Assembly (NCBI GenBank): GCA_016934735.1
Contig: JAFGSG010000140.1
Location: 1 to 58,537, forward strand
Origin: Spirochaetota bacterium
Lineage (GTDB): Bacteria; Spirochaetota; UBA4802; JAFGDQ01
Reading direction: 5' to 3'
DNA length: 58,537 nt
Below are positions 17,436 to 26,949 of the stretch, piece by piece. Numbering within the stretch: the stretch's first letter is position 1; every line of letters starts with the position of its first letter. The notes beneath the pieces were generated by a model that saw nothing but the letters and a program-made list of their open reading frames with translations, was not told where the DNA came from and searched no databases. A program made the position numbers and the translations under genes.

Positions 17436-19119
17436 GCTCTTCCGCGCGTAGTTCTTTTCGCAGAATTTTACCAACATTGGTTTTCGGGAGTTCTTTTCTG
17501 AATTCGATTATAGTCGGCCATTTATATTTAGCCAGCCTGGTTTTGCAGAAATCAATAAGTTCTTCCTGGGTTGCTGTCTGGCCTTTTTTCGGAACAACAA
17601 ATACTTTTATCTGTTCGCCGCGTGTCGGGTGAGGTACGCCAATCGCGCATGCTTCCTCAACTTTAGGGTGTTCAAACAGGACTTCATCTATATCGCGCGG
17701 ATAAATATTGTATCCGCCTGAAATAATTAAATCTTTTTTACGGTCAACAATGAAAAAATATCCTTCTTCGTCCATTTTTGCAATATCGCCTGTATAGAGC
17801 CAGCCGTTTCTTAAGGCTATTGCAGTCTCATCCGGCATCTTTTTATATCCCTTAAGCACCTGAGGGCCTTTTATTATCAGCTCGCCGGTTTCACCTACAG
17901 GCATATCTTTTTTTCCTGTTTCTATATCTACTATGCGGCATTCAGTGTCCGGCAAGGGAAGTCCTATGCTTCCGATCTTTCTTTTGCCTTTGAATGGATT
18001 AACATGGGTTACCGGCGATGCTTCGGTAAGTCCGTATCCTTCTACTATAACGCCGCCGGTTTTTCCTTCGAAGTTGTTTATTACTTCCACAGGCAGAGGG
18101 GCAGCTCCTGAAAAACATCCTTCAATTGAAGTAATATCTGTTGTATTGATTGCAGGGTGCTCCAGTATTCCGATATACATTGTTGGAACAAGCGGAACGA
18201 AAGTCGCTTTATATTTTCGTATTGCTTTAAGAAGAGGATCAGGTTGAGGTTTCGGGACTAAAATATTTCCCCATCCGGCGAAAATCGCGAAATTCATTGA
18301 TGTAGTAAGTCCGAATACGTGGAAAAACGGCAGTGCTCCGAGCATAATTTCATGATTAGGAACAAATGCTTTGAACCATTCGCCGATCTGCTGAACCTGT
18401 TTGCTCATATTCCTGTGCGTGAGCACCGCACCTTTGCTTACTCCGGTTGTGCCTCCGGTGTACTGGTACATCGCGGTACTGTTTAAATCGATTTTTAGCG
18501 CAGGCGGATTTGGGGGATATTTTGCAATGATTTCCTTCCACTTGTATACATCTGATGCCGGCTTTACGTCAGCAGCAAGTTTTTTTCTTTTTGCGACAAG
18601 CGGGAAAAGCATATTTAACGGGAAAGGCAAATAATCGCCTATTGAAGCAATTACTATTTTTTTTATTTTCGTTTTTGGTCTGAGATCTATCATTCTGTTG
18701 CCCAGGAGATCTAATGTTATGAGCATTTTGCACTCTGAGTCATTGAATTGATGTAAAAGCTCGCGGTCCGAATATAGCGGATTGTTCATAACCGCTATAG
18801 CTCCGATTTTTAGAATGGCATAATAGCTGACTACACATTGAATCATATTTGCCAATAGAACAGCAACGCTGTCGCCTTTTTTTAGTCCGGAGTCTGCGAG
18901 AAATGTTGCGAATCGGTCTACCATTTCGCTTAATTCTTTATATGTTATTGTATATCCCTCGAAATAAAGTGCTATCCTGTCCGGATATTTTTGTGCCGAT
19001 CTTTCAAGAAATTCCGGTAGCGTCAGTTTTTCGTAATTTAATTTTGCGCGCACATTGTTATCGTAATTATTTAACCACGGTTTGTCCTGATATTTTATTT
19101 TTTTAGTTTTGTTGGCCAT
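17407..19119 (-). CDS. fadD: Long-chain acyl-CoA synthetase (AMP-forming)
   Basis: A 570-residue ANL-superfamily enzyme that activates fatty acids to acyl-CoA by way of an acyl-adenylate. The P-loop motif YTGGTTGVSKGA (about residues 215-226), the GYGLTEASPVTH adenine-binding motif, the YTGDIAKMDEEGYF hinge and the C-terminal catalytic lysine motif KTNVGKILRKEL are all present. Length fits FadD. The ATG at 19119 follows a good GGTGGAAGG site; a start four codons earlier sits on that site. Monocistronic, divergent from the HD-GYP pair. Together with the acyl-CoA dehydrogenase cluster it suggests acid activation and oxidation in this organism. Confidence 0.92.
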   Translation of the reverse strand: MANKTKKIKYQDKPWLNNYDNNVRAKLNYEKLTLPEFLERSAQKYPDRIALYFEGYTITYKELSEMVDRFATFLADSGLKKGDSVAVLLANMIQCVVSYYAILKIGAIAVMNNPLYSDRELLHQFNDSECKMLITLDLLGNRMIDLRPKTKIKKIVIASIGDYLPFPLNMLFPLVAKRKKLAADVKPASDVYKWKEIIAKYPPNPPALKIDLNSTAMYQYTGGTTGVSKGAVLTHRNMSKQVQQIGEWFKAFVPNHEIMLGALPFFHVFGLTTSMNFAIFAGWGNILVPKPQPDPLLKAIRKYKATFVPLVPTMYIGILEHPAINTTDITSIEGCFSGAAPLPVEVINNFEGKTGGVIVEGYGLTEASPVTHVNPFKGKRKIGSIGLPLPDTECRIVDIETGKKDMPVGETGELIIKGPQVLKGYKKMPDETAIALRNGWLYTGDIAKMDEEGYFFIVDRKKDLIISGGYNIYPRDIDEVLFEHPKVEEACAIGVPHPTRGEQIKVFVVPKKGQTATQEELIDFCKTRLAKYKWPTIIEFRKELPKTNVGKILRKELRAEELKKITKAAE

Positions 19120-19432
19120 ATATCCTTCCACCTTTTATTAAAAATATCGCATTAGAATTACTGTAGATTATGTAAATAAATTGAAATATTAATAAAAAAG
19201 TCAAGAGAAACTTTGATTATTATTCATAAAATAGTGAATGAGTCCCTGCATCAGCGTAAGGTGAATACTTGATCACGTAAGAACAATACTATTTAAATAT
19301 CATGATTTTATTCTATAATATTATTATTTATGAAATTAAGCATTTGTTCGATAAGATATATATGGGGAGTTATATTACCCGCCCATTCATTGTTATGTAT
19401 TTGATCCCGTGCAATTTGGAGATTCATTTTCT
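19120..19432. other. Divergent intergenic region fadD / HD-GYP pair
   Basis: About 310 AT-rich bases that must hold promoters in both directions. No convincing -35/-10 pair or operator was recognised; a GGAG at 19419-19422 serves the rightward gene. Confidence 0.4.
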
Positions 19433-21280
19433 ATGGCTGAGAGACAGAAATATACTCCCAATATAATTGTTGTTACCGTAGATCCTGAAATATGCGATAT
19501 TCTGGAAGTATTGCTTAAAAATCTGAATTATAAGATTCAGCTTACAAACAGCAGTGCCGGCGCTTTTGAGAAATTAAAAGAAAAGGATTACGACCTGATG
19601 CTTCTGGATATAAGTTTGCCGGGTATGAATATAGTTCAGGTATTGAATTATGTAAAAGATATTTCACCGGATACGTCTGTAATAGTGTTAACCGGATATG
19701 CCTCCAATGATGATGTTACTGAATGTTTAAATAACGGCGCATATGATTTTTTTAAAAAGCCGTTTGAAAAAGAAGAAATCATGAGGAGGATAAAAAATGC
19801 ATTAAGCCAGAAACGACTGAAAAAAGAATTACAAATATCTCGTGAAAAACTTTCTGCCCTGGAAAAGCGGTATGAATACATGGTGCAGAATTCCCCGGAT
19901 TTTATATATACTCTGGACGATCAGGGGAATTTTACATATATAAATGAATCGTCAAAAAACATGTTGGGATACGAAAAGGACCAGCTGTTAAGAAAGCATT
20001 ATTCCAGCGTCGTTTATCATGAGGATATTGAAAAAGCAAAATATGTATTTAATGAAAGAAGAGCCGGAAACAGGGAGTCAAAAGTAACAAAATTACGTTT
20101 AAAAAAGAACTCGGGTGCGACCCGGAGTGGTTCTTCAAAATTTATTGTCGTAGAACTTAAAGCAAAGGGAATTTATGATAAACCGATTAAAGAAAAAGAT
20201 AAAGTATTCCTCGGGACTCAGGGAATAGCCAAGGACATAAGTACCTCACTGCAGATAGAAGAGTCTTTGAAAATACAAAAAGTGTGCTTCCGCCAGTTGT
20301 TTAATAATTCACATGAAGCAATAGTAATACTGGATACTCAGGATAATATAATTGATGCCAACAGGAGTTTTGAAAAACTCTTTAACTATTCAAGCATAGA
20401 ATTGAAAAATAAAAATATTAATAATCTGATTGTGCCGGAAAACCTGTATAATGAATCGCGTTCTATTTCCTCTTCCGCAGTCTCTACCGGTTATGTGGAA
20501 AAAGAGTCAACAAGAATATGCAAGAACGGCACTCCTGTAGATGTTTCTATTTTTGCCTATCCGGTCATTTATAATCATAAGACAATAGCTGTATATCATA
20601 TTTATAAAGAATCTTTACAGGAAAGTGTTACAGGGTTAGAGACTGAAAGAACGCTTAACAAACTAAGAAAAGCAATGGGCGGGATAATCGATGCTATGGT
20701 ATCGACTGTTGAAGTGCGCGATCCGTATACAGCAGGTCATCAGCAGAGGGTTGCCGATCTTGCCAGAGCCATTGCTCAGGAAATGGGCATGACGGAAGAG
20801 GAAATTGACGGCATTCGCATGGCAGGCACGCTTCACGATCTTGGTAAAGTTAATATTCCGGCAGAAATACTCAGTAAGCCTGGCCGTTTATCCGACATAG
20901 AATTCAGCCTGATTAAAATGCATCCGCGTGTAGCGTTCGATATTTTAAAGGAGATTGATTTTCCATGGCCTATTGCAGATATGGTTTATCAGCATCATGA
21001 AAGGCTGGACGGTTCCGGCTATCCCCAGGGTTTAAAGGGCGATGAAATATTACTTTCAGGAAAAATACTTACCGTTGCGGATGTTGTGGAATCTATAGCT
21101 TCTCACAGGCCGTATCGCCCGGCTCTCGGCATTAAGACGGCTCTTAACGAGATCAATGTAAAGAGAGGGATATATTATGAGCCCTCTGTTGTTGATGCTT
21201 GTATTAAACTTTTTGAACAGAACAGATTTCAATTCAGCGATGAAACGAAACATCGCGCAACAGTGAATTTAATGTTATAA
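19433..21280 (+). CDS. Response regulator REC-PAS-PAS-HD-GYP
   Basis: A 615-residue signalling protein. Residues about 10-125 are a receiver domain (phosphoacceptor in LMLLDISLPGM, conserved Lys in FKKPF). Two PAS domains follow (about 150-275, starting NSPDFIYTLDDQG, and about 285-400, starting NSHEAIVILDTQD). The C-terminus is an HD-GYP domain with HDLGK and HHERLDGSGYP, so the cyclic-di-GMP phosphodiesterase residues are intact. The ATG at 19433 with GGAG upstream is preferred to the GTG at 19409. It is followed after 27 bases by a close paralogue. Confidence 0.93.
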   Translation: MAERQKYTPNIIVVTVDPEICDILEVLLKNLNYKIQLTNSSAGAFEKLKEKDYDLMLLDISLPGMNIVQVLNYVKDISPDTSVIVLTGYASNDDVTECLNNGAYDFFKKPFEKEEIMRRIKNALSQKRLKKELQISREKLSALEKRYEYMVQNSPDFIYTLDDQGNFTYINESSKNMLGYEKDQLLRKHYSSVVYHEDIEKAKYVFNERRAGNRESKVTKLRLKKNSGATRSGSSKFIVVELKAKGIYDKPIKEKDKVFLGTQGIAKDISTSLQIEESLKIQKVCFRQLFNNSHEAIVILDTQDNIIDANRSFEKLFNYSSIELKNKNINNLIVPENLYNESRSISSSAVSTGYVEKESTRICKNGTPVDVSIFAYPVIYNHKTIAVYHIYKESLQESVTGLETERTLNKLRKAMGGIIDAMVSTVEVRDPYTAGHQQRVADLARAIAQEMGMTEEEIDGIRMAGTLHDLGKVNIPAEILSKPGRLSDIEFSLIKMHPRVAFDILKEIDFPWPIADMVYQHHERLDGSGYPQGLKGDEILLSGKILTVADVVESIASHRPYRPALGIKTALNEINVKRGIYYEPSVVDACIKLFEQNRFQFSDETKHRATVNLML

Positions 21281-21307
21281 AGTAGTCTTTCAGGAGAATG
21301 ATCCCAA

Positions 21308-23167
21308 ATGGTGAAAGAATTAGAATATTTGTCGAATATACTGATAGCTACAATTGATCCTGGAATCAGTAATGTGCTGGGACTTCTTTTGAATAACCTA
21401 AACTACAAAATTGAACTAATAAACAGCGGAAGTGATGCGTTTAAAGAACTAAAGGAAAATAAATTTGATTTAATGCTTCTGGATGTTGTTTTGCCGGATA
21501 TGAGCGCCATTCAGGTATTGAATTATGTGAAAAAAATTTCTCCTGAGACCCTGGTCATAGTGATGGCAGGTGAGGACTTAAACAGTAGGTCGGCAGAATG
21601 CTTGCAAAACGGTGCCTATGACTGTCTGAAAAAACCTTTTAGAAAAGAGGAAATAATAAAGAGAATCGAAAATGCACTGGAGCAAAGGAGATTGGAGAAA
21701 GAAATTGAAGGTATTAACGATTTAACACAAATAACTGAAAAAAGAAATCAATATCTCATTATTAATAGTGAAGATATTATTTATACTCTGGATTATGAAG
21801 GGAAATTTACTTCAATAAGCGATTCCTTACAGCAGAAACTCGGCTTTGATAATAGCTATTTACTTAGAAAACATTTTTCGACCGTTGTTTATCCTGAGGA
21901 TATTAATAAGGCAATGTATGTATTTAATGAAAGAAGAGCTGTGAGCCGGGGATTGAAGCTAAACAGGATAAGACTAAAGAAGAATGGCCCAGCTAAAGCA
22001 CTGGATAAATTCGGCAATTGCATAACAGTTGAAATAAAAGCAAACGGAGTGTATGAGAATCAACATAAAGATAAATTATTTTTAGGCACATATGGAATAG
22101 CCAGAGACATAAGCGACTTCATGAAAAATGAAGAAATGTTAAGAATGCAAAAAATTTACTTTAAAGAACTTTTTAATAGTTCGCCTAATGCAGCAGTTGT
22201 CATTGATAATGATAATAAAATAATCAGTGTTAATAAAAATTTTTTAAGGCTTTTTAAATATACATATAGTGAATTAAAGGGCCGCCACATTAATGATCTT
22301 TTAGTGAATAAAGATTATCCCGGACATAAAGAAGGCTCTATTAACAGTTCTGCACTTTTTGAAAAGGAATCTATTGGCAAGCGTAAGGATGGAACCATAA
22401 TAAATTTGATGATTTATGGTTATCCTATTGTTTATAATAATAAAAATATTGGCGTATACCATGTATTTAGAAATATAACTGAAATTAAGCGGAACGATAA
22501 AGAGTTGATGGAGCATCTTAATAAAGTTCGTCAGTCAATGGGCAATATATCGAACGCGATGGTATCGACTGTTGAAGTAAGGGATCCGTACACTGTAGGG
22601 CACCAGCAGAGGGTGTCGAATCTTGCGAGAACAATCGCAAGCGAAATGGGGCTTTCAAGCGATGACGTTGACGCAATCCGTATGGCGGGCACTCTTCACG
22701 ATCTGGGCAAGGTTAATATTCCAGCCGAGATTTTAAGCAAACCGGGGAAATTATCAAAAATTGAATTGGAATTGATTAAGATGCATCCCAGGATAGCTTA
22801 TGATATTTTAAAGAAGATAGAATTTCCATGGGAGATTGCCGAGATAGTGCATCAGCATCATGAAAGGCTCGACGGGTCCGGATATCCAAACGGACTAAAG
22901 GGCAGTGATATTCTGCTGGGAAGCAGAATTCTTTCGGTAGCAGATGTTGTTGAATCGATCTCGTCGCACCGGCCTTACCGTCCCGCGCTGGGGATCCGAA
23001 AGGCTTTGGAGGAAATATCCAGCAAGAAAAATATTTACTTTGATTCAAAAGTTGTGGATGCCTGCATCAGATTGTTCAATAAGAAAAATTTTACATTTGA
23101 AAGCGATTTGCCGGAAGAGAATGAAGACGGCTGTTATCGCATGCCGGCTTACATGGCGCCTAACTGA
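21308..23167 (+). CDS. Response regulator REC-PAS-PAS-HD-GYP, tandem paralogue
   Basis: A 619-residue copy of the preceding gene with the same domain order: receiver (phosphoacceptor in LMLLDVVLPDM, Lys in LKKPF), two PAS domains and HD-GYP (HDLGK, HHERLDGSGYP intact). The HD-GYP domains are very alike; the PAS regions differ far more, as expected if the pair senses different inputs after duplication. A ribosome site (AGGAGA) lies about 11 bases before the ATG. Only 27 bases separate the genes, so they are probably cotranscribed. Its 3' end overlaps the convergent pfk by 8 bases. Confidence 0.93.
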   Translation: MVKELEYLSNILIATIDPGISNVLGLLLNNLNYKIELINSGSDAFKELKENKFDLMLLDVVLPDMSAIQVLNYVKKISPETLVIVMAGEDLNSRSAECLQNGAYDCLKKPFRKEEIIKRIENALEQRRLEKEIEGINDLTQITEKRNQYLIINSEDIIYTLDYEGKFTSISDSLQQKLGFDNSYLLRKHFSTVVYPEDINKAMYVFNERRAVSRGLKLNRIRLKKNGPAKALDKFGNCITVEIKANGVYENQHKDKLFLGTYGIARDISDFMKNEEMLRMQKIYFKELFNSSPNAAVVIDNDNKIISVNKNFLRLFKYTYSELKGRHINDLLVNKDYPGHKEGSINSSALFEKESIGKRKDGTIINLMIYGYPIVYNNKNIGVYHVFRNITEIKRNDKELMEHLNKVRQSMGNISNAMVSTVEVRDPYTVGHQQRVSNLARTIASEMGLSSDDVDAIRMAGTLHDLGKVNIPAEILSKPGKLSKIELELIKMHPRIAYDILKKIEFPWEIAEIVHQHHERLDGSGYPNGLKGSDILLGSRILSVADVVESISSHRPYRPALGIRKALEEISSKKNIYFDSKVVDACIRLFNKKNFTFESDLPEENEDGCYRMPAYMAPN

Positions 23168-24485
23168 CAGTGCTTTCTTTGTTTGTCATATCCACGGGCT
23201 GTCCTGTTGCGGCCATTATATTGTACCAGAATCTTGAATTCGGATCAATTTGCTTGCTTTCCGATATAACTAATTCCATAGGCACATGAGTATAGACGTT
23301 GTTCCATAGACCGATGATCATGCTGGTTTTGCCGGCCATGCCTGCATGAACTGCATATTGGCCAAGCATTGTGCAGAATATTGCGTCATTTGAGTTCGCC
23401 GGCGTGCTCCTAATCATATAACTCGGATCAATATATTTGAGGTTTATTTTAATTTTTTCCTTTTTAAAATAGTCATTTATCTTATCTTTAAGAAAGTTTC
23501 CTATGTCTTCAAGAACAGGATTCCCGGATGCGTCGTACTCCTTAGGTTTATCTTTAACAAGATGTTCCTGTCCTGCTCCTTCTGCCACGCATATCACAGC
23601 ATGGGAGCGCCTCTTGAGCCTTTCTTTAAGATGAGCGAATAAACCGTTTTCTCCATACAGGTCAAACCTGACTTCCGGAACAAGCAGATAATTTACATCA
23701 TTCATGGCTAGTGCAGCATTTGCCGCAATGAAACCCGAATGTCTGCCCATCAGCTTTACAAGGCCGATTCCATTCTGTGCACCTTCTGCCTCAATATGGG
23801 CAGAGTAGATCGCATCAACTGCTTTGGCTACCGCACTCTCGAAACCGAATGTTCTTTGAATATAGCTTATATCATTATCAATTGTTTTTGGTATCCCTAT
23901 AATGGAAATTTTACTCCTTCGTTTTTTTATGATATCTGCGAGTTTGAGTGCTCCTTTTATTGTTCCGTCTCCGCCTATTGCATAAAGAATGTTTATGCCT
24001 AATTCTTCAATCCTGTCCACAAGAAGCTCCATATCTTCTACGCCCCCTCTGGATGATCCAAGGATAGTACCTCCATCAAGATGAATATCGCGAACAATTT
24101 GAGGTGTCAGCTGCATCGGATTATAATTATTTTTCGGATTAAGGCCGCTATAACCGAATCGAATACCTAGAATTGATTTTACTTTATAACGGTAGTAAGA
24201 TTCCATTACAATAGATCTGATTACATTATTAAGACCCGGGCTAAGCCCGCCGCAGGTAACAATTGCCGAGCAGGTTTGTGCAGGGTCGAAATATATTTTT
24301 TCTCTTGGTCCTGCGGCTTCAAAACCATTAATATCATGATTATCATCGTCACAGTCATTGTTTATGTAGCAGTTATATATGACACGCTGGCCGTCTGAAA
24401 CGAAGAATGACTTTTTAGAAGGAAAGATATTTACTAACGGAGAGTCAATTATACATTCGCCCAGATTATTAATAATTGTGTTCAT
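23160..24485 (-). CDS. 6-phosphofructokinase, plant/ATP-type group III
   Basis: A 441-residue phosphofructokinase of glycolysis. TCGGLSPGLNNVIRS opens the domain; IGGDGTIKGA has GGDGT rather than the GGDDS of pyrophosphate-dependent enzymes, favouring ATP as donor. GIPKTIDNDI, FGFESAVAKAVDAI, GLVKLMGRHSGFIA and the later GLFAHLKERL match the plant ATP-PFK and trypanosome-type group. The N-terminal 70-residue extension is also typical of that group. Donor choice is inferred from one residue. Monocistronic; convergent with the HD-GYP pair, with which it overlaps by 8 bases. Confidence 0.9.
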   Translation of the reverse strand: MNTIINNLGECIIDSPLVNIFPSKKSFFVSDGQRVIYNCYINNDCDDDNHDINGFEAAGPREKIYFDPAQTCSAIVTCGGLSPGLNNVIRSIVMESYYRYKVKSILGIRFGYSGLNPKNNYNPMQLTPQIVRDIHLDGGTILGSSRGGVEDMELLVDRIEELGINILYAIGGDGTIKGALKLADIIKKRRSKISIIGIPKTIDNDISYIQRTFGFESAVAKAVDAIYSAHIEAEGAQNGIGLVKLMGRHSGFIAANAALAMNDVNYLLVPEVRFDLYGENGLFAHLKERLKRRSHAVICVAEGAGQEHLVKDKPKEYDASGNPVLEDIGNFLKDKINDYFKKEKIKINLKYIDPSYMIRSTPANSNDAIFCTMLGQYAVHAGMAGKTSMIIGLWNNVYTHVPMELVISESKQIDPNSRFWYNIMAATGQPVDMTNKESTVS

Positions 24486-24688
24486 AATAATTCCCCTAAA
24501 GTATGTAATTATAATAGCTATAATGATAAAAAATCGCTTCTTCTATGGCAACCTTACATGACATTAGTAAGAAATATAACAATAAATCATTAAAAAGCAT
24601 CTGTCAACACCTGCTTCATAAAAATAAAAAAATAAATGCGATTTTATTTAAGATTAACAATAAATTGTAAATATTTTTTTTGATTGGC

Positions 24689-24717
24689 TTGACTTTGCTT
24701 GAATTCATGAATATTAT
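24689..24717 (+). promoter_or_regulatory. Promoter of the coiled-coil gene
   Basis: TTGACT (24689-24694) and TATTAT (24712-24717) are separated by exactly 17 bases. The coiled-coil gene begins at 24807. Confidence 0.55.
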
Positions 24718-24806
24718 TATCTGATGTGTAATTGTGCTTTTAAAAGTCATCTTTTTATTGAATAAGCGAAAGTATGTTATTAAATTTTTTAAAATAATTA
24801 TCCTGA

Positions 24807-25445
24807 ATGGTTATCTTTATGGGCATTATAAAAAATATTAAAAATAATGTCGTAGCTAAACTCCAGAGAGAAATTAAATTATTGCAAAAAAGTAATTCAG
24901 ATAAGTCTGAAATTATACAGAGTCTTACAAACTATATAGAGATGTTTGAAAAAGTAGTTGAATTGAGCCGCCAGGAGCTCATGCAGGCCAATGCTACTCT
25001 AAATGCTCAGAATGCCGTATCGGAAATGACACGGCAGGAACTTATAAACAGAGATAATATAATTCAAGCCCAGCAGATAACGCTTGATCTAAGCAGCGAC
25101 GAAAGGAAAGAGCAAAAGGATGTCATAGAAGCATGGAAGGCTGTAATTGATCTGGCACGGAGGGAACGCTTGCAGTCGGAAGAAATCATTCATGCTTTGG
25201 AGCAGGTGGAAGAGCTCAGCAGGCAGGAGAGAGAACAAAAAGATAATGAAATAAAGGCAATGGAAAAAAACATGAATTTTTCAAGAGATGAAAGAATGAT
25301 TTATGAGAATATCGCTAATGCCTATCAAAAAATTCAGGCCCTCTCTGACGCTGAAAAGATTTATGTCTTTAAATTATTAAATAAGACAATTCATTTTGAC
25401 TATGACAGTCTCAATATAAATTGTAGTTCTAATTATAATGATTGA
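24807..25445 (+). CDS. Coiled-coil protein of 21-residue repeats
   Basis: A 212-residue protein, not a family I recognise. Residues about 50-176 are six uninterrupted repeats of exactly 21 residues (three heptads), each starting with a short motif of the type ELSRQE, EMTRQE, DLSSDE, DLARRE, ELSRQE or NFSRDE. A weaker seventh copy precedes them and a partial one (ALSDAE) follows. Such phasing gives a regular long coiled coil. The N-terminus is basic and the last 25 residues are not repetitive. There is no signal peptide or membrane segment. The start is uncertain: ATG at 24807 or 24819, neither with a strong ribosome site. Confidence 0.75.
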   Translation: MVIFMGIIKNIKNNVVAKLQREIKLLQKSNSDKSEIIQSLTNYIEMFEKVVELSRQELMQANATLNAQNAVSEMTRQELINRDNIIQAQQITLDLSSDERKEQKDVIEAWKAVIDLARRERLQSEEIIHALEQVEELSRQEREQKDNEIKAMEKNMNFSRDERMIYENIANAYQKIQALSDAEKIYVFKLLNKTIHFDYDSLNINCSSNYND

Positions 25446-25505
25446 TCTTTAATCGATATCCTATCATTTTATTATTTTCATTTATTTAATAGATTATCTT
25501 TAATA

Positions 25506-25611
25506 GAGTTGTTGCATAACTCAATTTCATGTATGAGCGGTTATGGAATAATCCTCCCCCGCCTTTGGCAGGGACGATTATTCATAAAATTTGTTAGTTT
25601 TGCAACAAGTC
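25506..25611. mobile_element. MITE-like hairpin element flanked by TA
   Basis: About 106 bases with imperfect terminal inverted repeats: GAGTTGTTGCATAACT at the left end matches GACTTGTTGCAAAACT read from the right end (2 differences in 16). An inner pair (tatggaataatcctccc at 25542-25558 and gggacgattattcata at 25571-25586) extends the hairpin. TA lies immediately outside both ends (25504-25505 and 25612-25613), the pattern left by IS630/Tc1-type transposition. No coding capacity, so a non-autonomous MITE is likely. Confidence 0.65.
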
Positions 25612-25665
25612 TAACATTTAATTTGTTGTTTCGGAACTCTCATGGCATTGAATTCGAGACACTTC

Positions 25666-26802
25666 CTAGATAAAATTTAACGAAATCTGCATTACTGCTT
25701 CATCAATGGATGAATAATTCTGCAGCACCTGTTTTTTTACATCGGTAATATTTTTATCTCTTTTGTAATCGGAAAGGTATCTGAAATGTCCGAGTCTTCT
25801 GCCAATAATAAAATTTTCTTTATCTCCTTTGTCCATATTTAAAAATTGATCAATAAGCATAAGCATATCTTTTTTACCATGAGGCAAGTCGCCTCCGAGA
25901 TCTTCCAGAAGATTCAATATATGGTCGCTTAAAAATGTGCTGGTTATTCCATCGAAATTTTCAATAAGAAGTCTCAACTCCCTGACTTTTTCTTCGTCTG
26001 ACATCGGAGTCCATTTTTTTTCGCTCATCATCATGTAAAGCGTTGTGTCCGGCACAGGCACAGTTGTTCTTATCCTGATAAACGTCGGGTTGATCGCGTT
26101 AATAACACGTGCAGACTCCATGGCGTGCTCTTCTGAAAGTTCTTTTCCGCCCAGGCCTGGCATAAAATAGACAGAAAGATCAAATCCGGCCGCCATTGCT
26201 TTCTCTCCTCCGGCAATATGCTCTTCTGACGAAACGCCTTTATCCATCATCTTCAGCACTTTATCAGATCCGGATTCCATGCCTACATGAAGCCTTGTAA
26301 GTCCTGCGGACCTGAGATCTTTAAGCTCCTCAAGTGTTTTTTTGCTTATTGTTTTTGATCTGGCATATGTAGTAATCCTGTTTATTGACGGAAATTTTTC
26401 TTTAAGATATTTGAGAACGGCAATGACATCCCCGGTCTTCATTGCAAGAGAGTTTGCATCCTGAAGAAATACGGTGTTTGCGCCTGAAGAGAGCCATGAT
26501 CCGATTCTGTAGTATTCATCCTGTAAGGAAATATTTTTATCTATGGCATTCATCACAACATTTCTGTCAATCGTTCCTTTGCGGCCGAGTTCATCCGATA
26601 TTTTTTTCAGATCATCTGATATATGTTTTATTGTATCAATTTCGGTTTTAATCTCTTCAACCGTTCTCCTAGAGAATGGCTTGCCCTTATAAATATGGCA
26701 AAAAGCGCATTTGTTCCAGGTGCAGTTTCTTGTAAGCCGGAGCAGAAGGCTTTCTGCTTCGCTCGGCGGCCTTATGGGGCCTGTTTCCAAACTGTAATTC
26801 AT
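25666..26802 (-). CDS. Radical SAM protein with Cx4Cx2C motif
   Basis: A 378-residue radical SAM protein. The iron-sulfur motif CTWNKCAFC (about residues 27-35) has CX4CX2C spacing instead of the usual CX3CX2C and is followed by HIYKGKPFSRR. An Elp3-like core follows, including HVGMESGSDKVLKMM and FMPGLGGKELSEEHA. The family is common in anaerobes, but its reaction is unknown to me. The start at 26802 follows an excellent AAGGAGA site; the frame extends 15 codons further without one. Monocistronic, divergent from lysS. Confidence 0.85.
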   Translation of the reverse strand: MNYSLETGPIRPPSEAESLLLRLTRNCTWNKCAFCHIYKGKPFSRRTVEEIKTEIDTIKHISDDLKKISDELGRKGTIDRNVVMNAIDKNISLQDEYYRIGSWLSSGANTVFLQDANSLAMKTGDVIAVLKYLKEKFPSINRITTYARSKTISKKTLEELKDLRSAGLTRLHVGMESGSDKVLKMMDKGVSSEEHIAGGEKAMAAGFDLSVYFMPGLGGKELSEEHAMESARVINAINPTFIRIRTTVPVPDTTLYMMMSEKKWTPMSDEEKVRELRLLIENFDGITSTFLSDHILNLLEDLGGDLPHGKKDMLMLIDQFLNMDKGDKENFIIGRRLGHFRYLSDYKRDKNITDVKKQVLQNYSSIDEAVMQISLNFI

Positions 26803-26949
26803 AGGATCTCCTTGTTTGACTAATATAGTTAAATATATAAAATTCACAAGAAAAAATCATATTTTTTTATAATAAAAAACAGTTTGACATGTACTATGCT
26901 AAAAGCAATCTATTCAGGTATATTATGTAATAAAAATTGGAGCCGGAAA

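Noticed and set aside
23160-24485. Pyrophosphate-dependent phosphofructokinase
   Set aside because: The motif is GGDGT and not GGDDS, which favours ATP as the donor.
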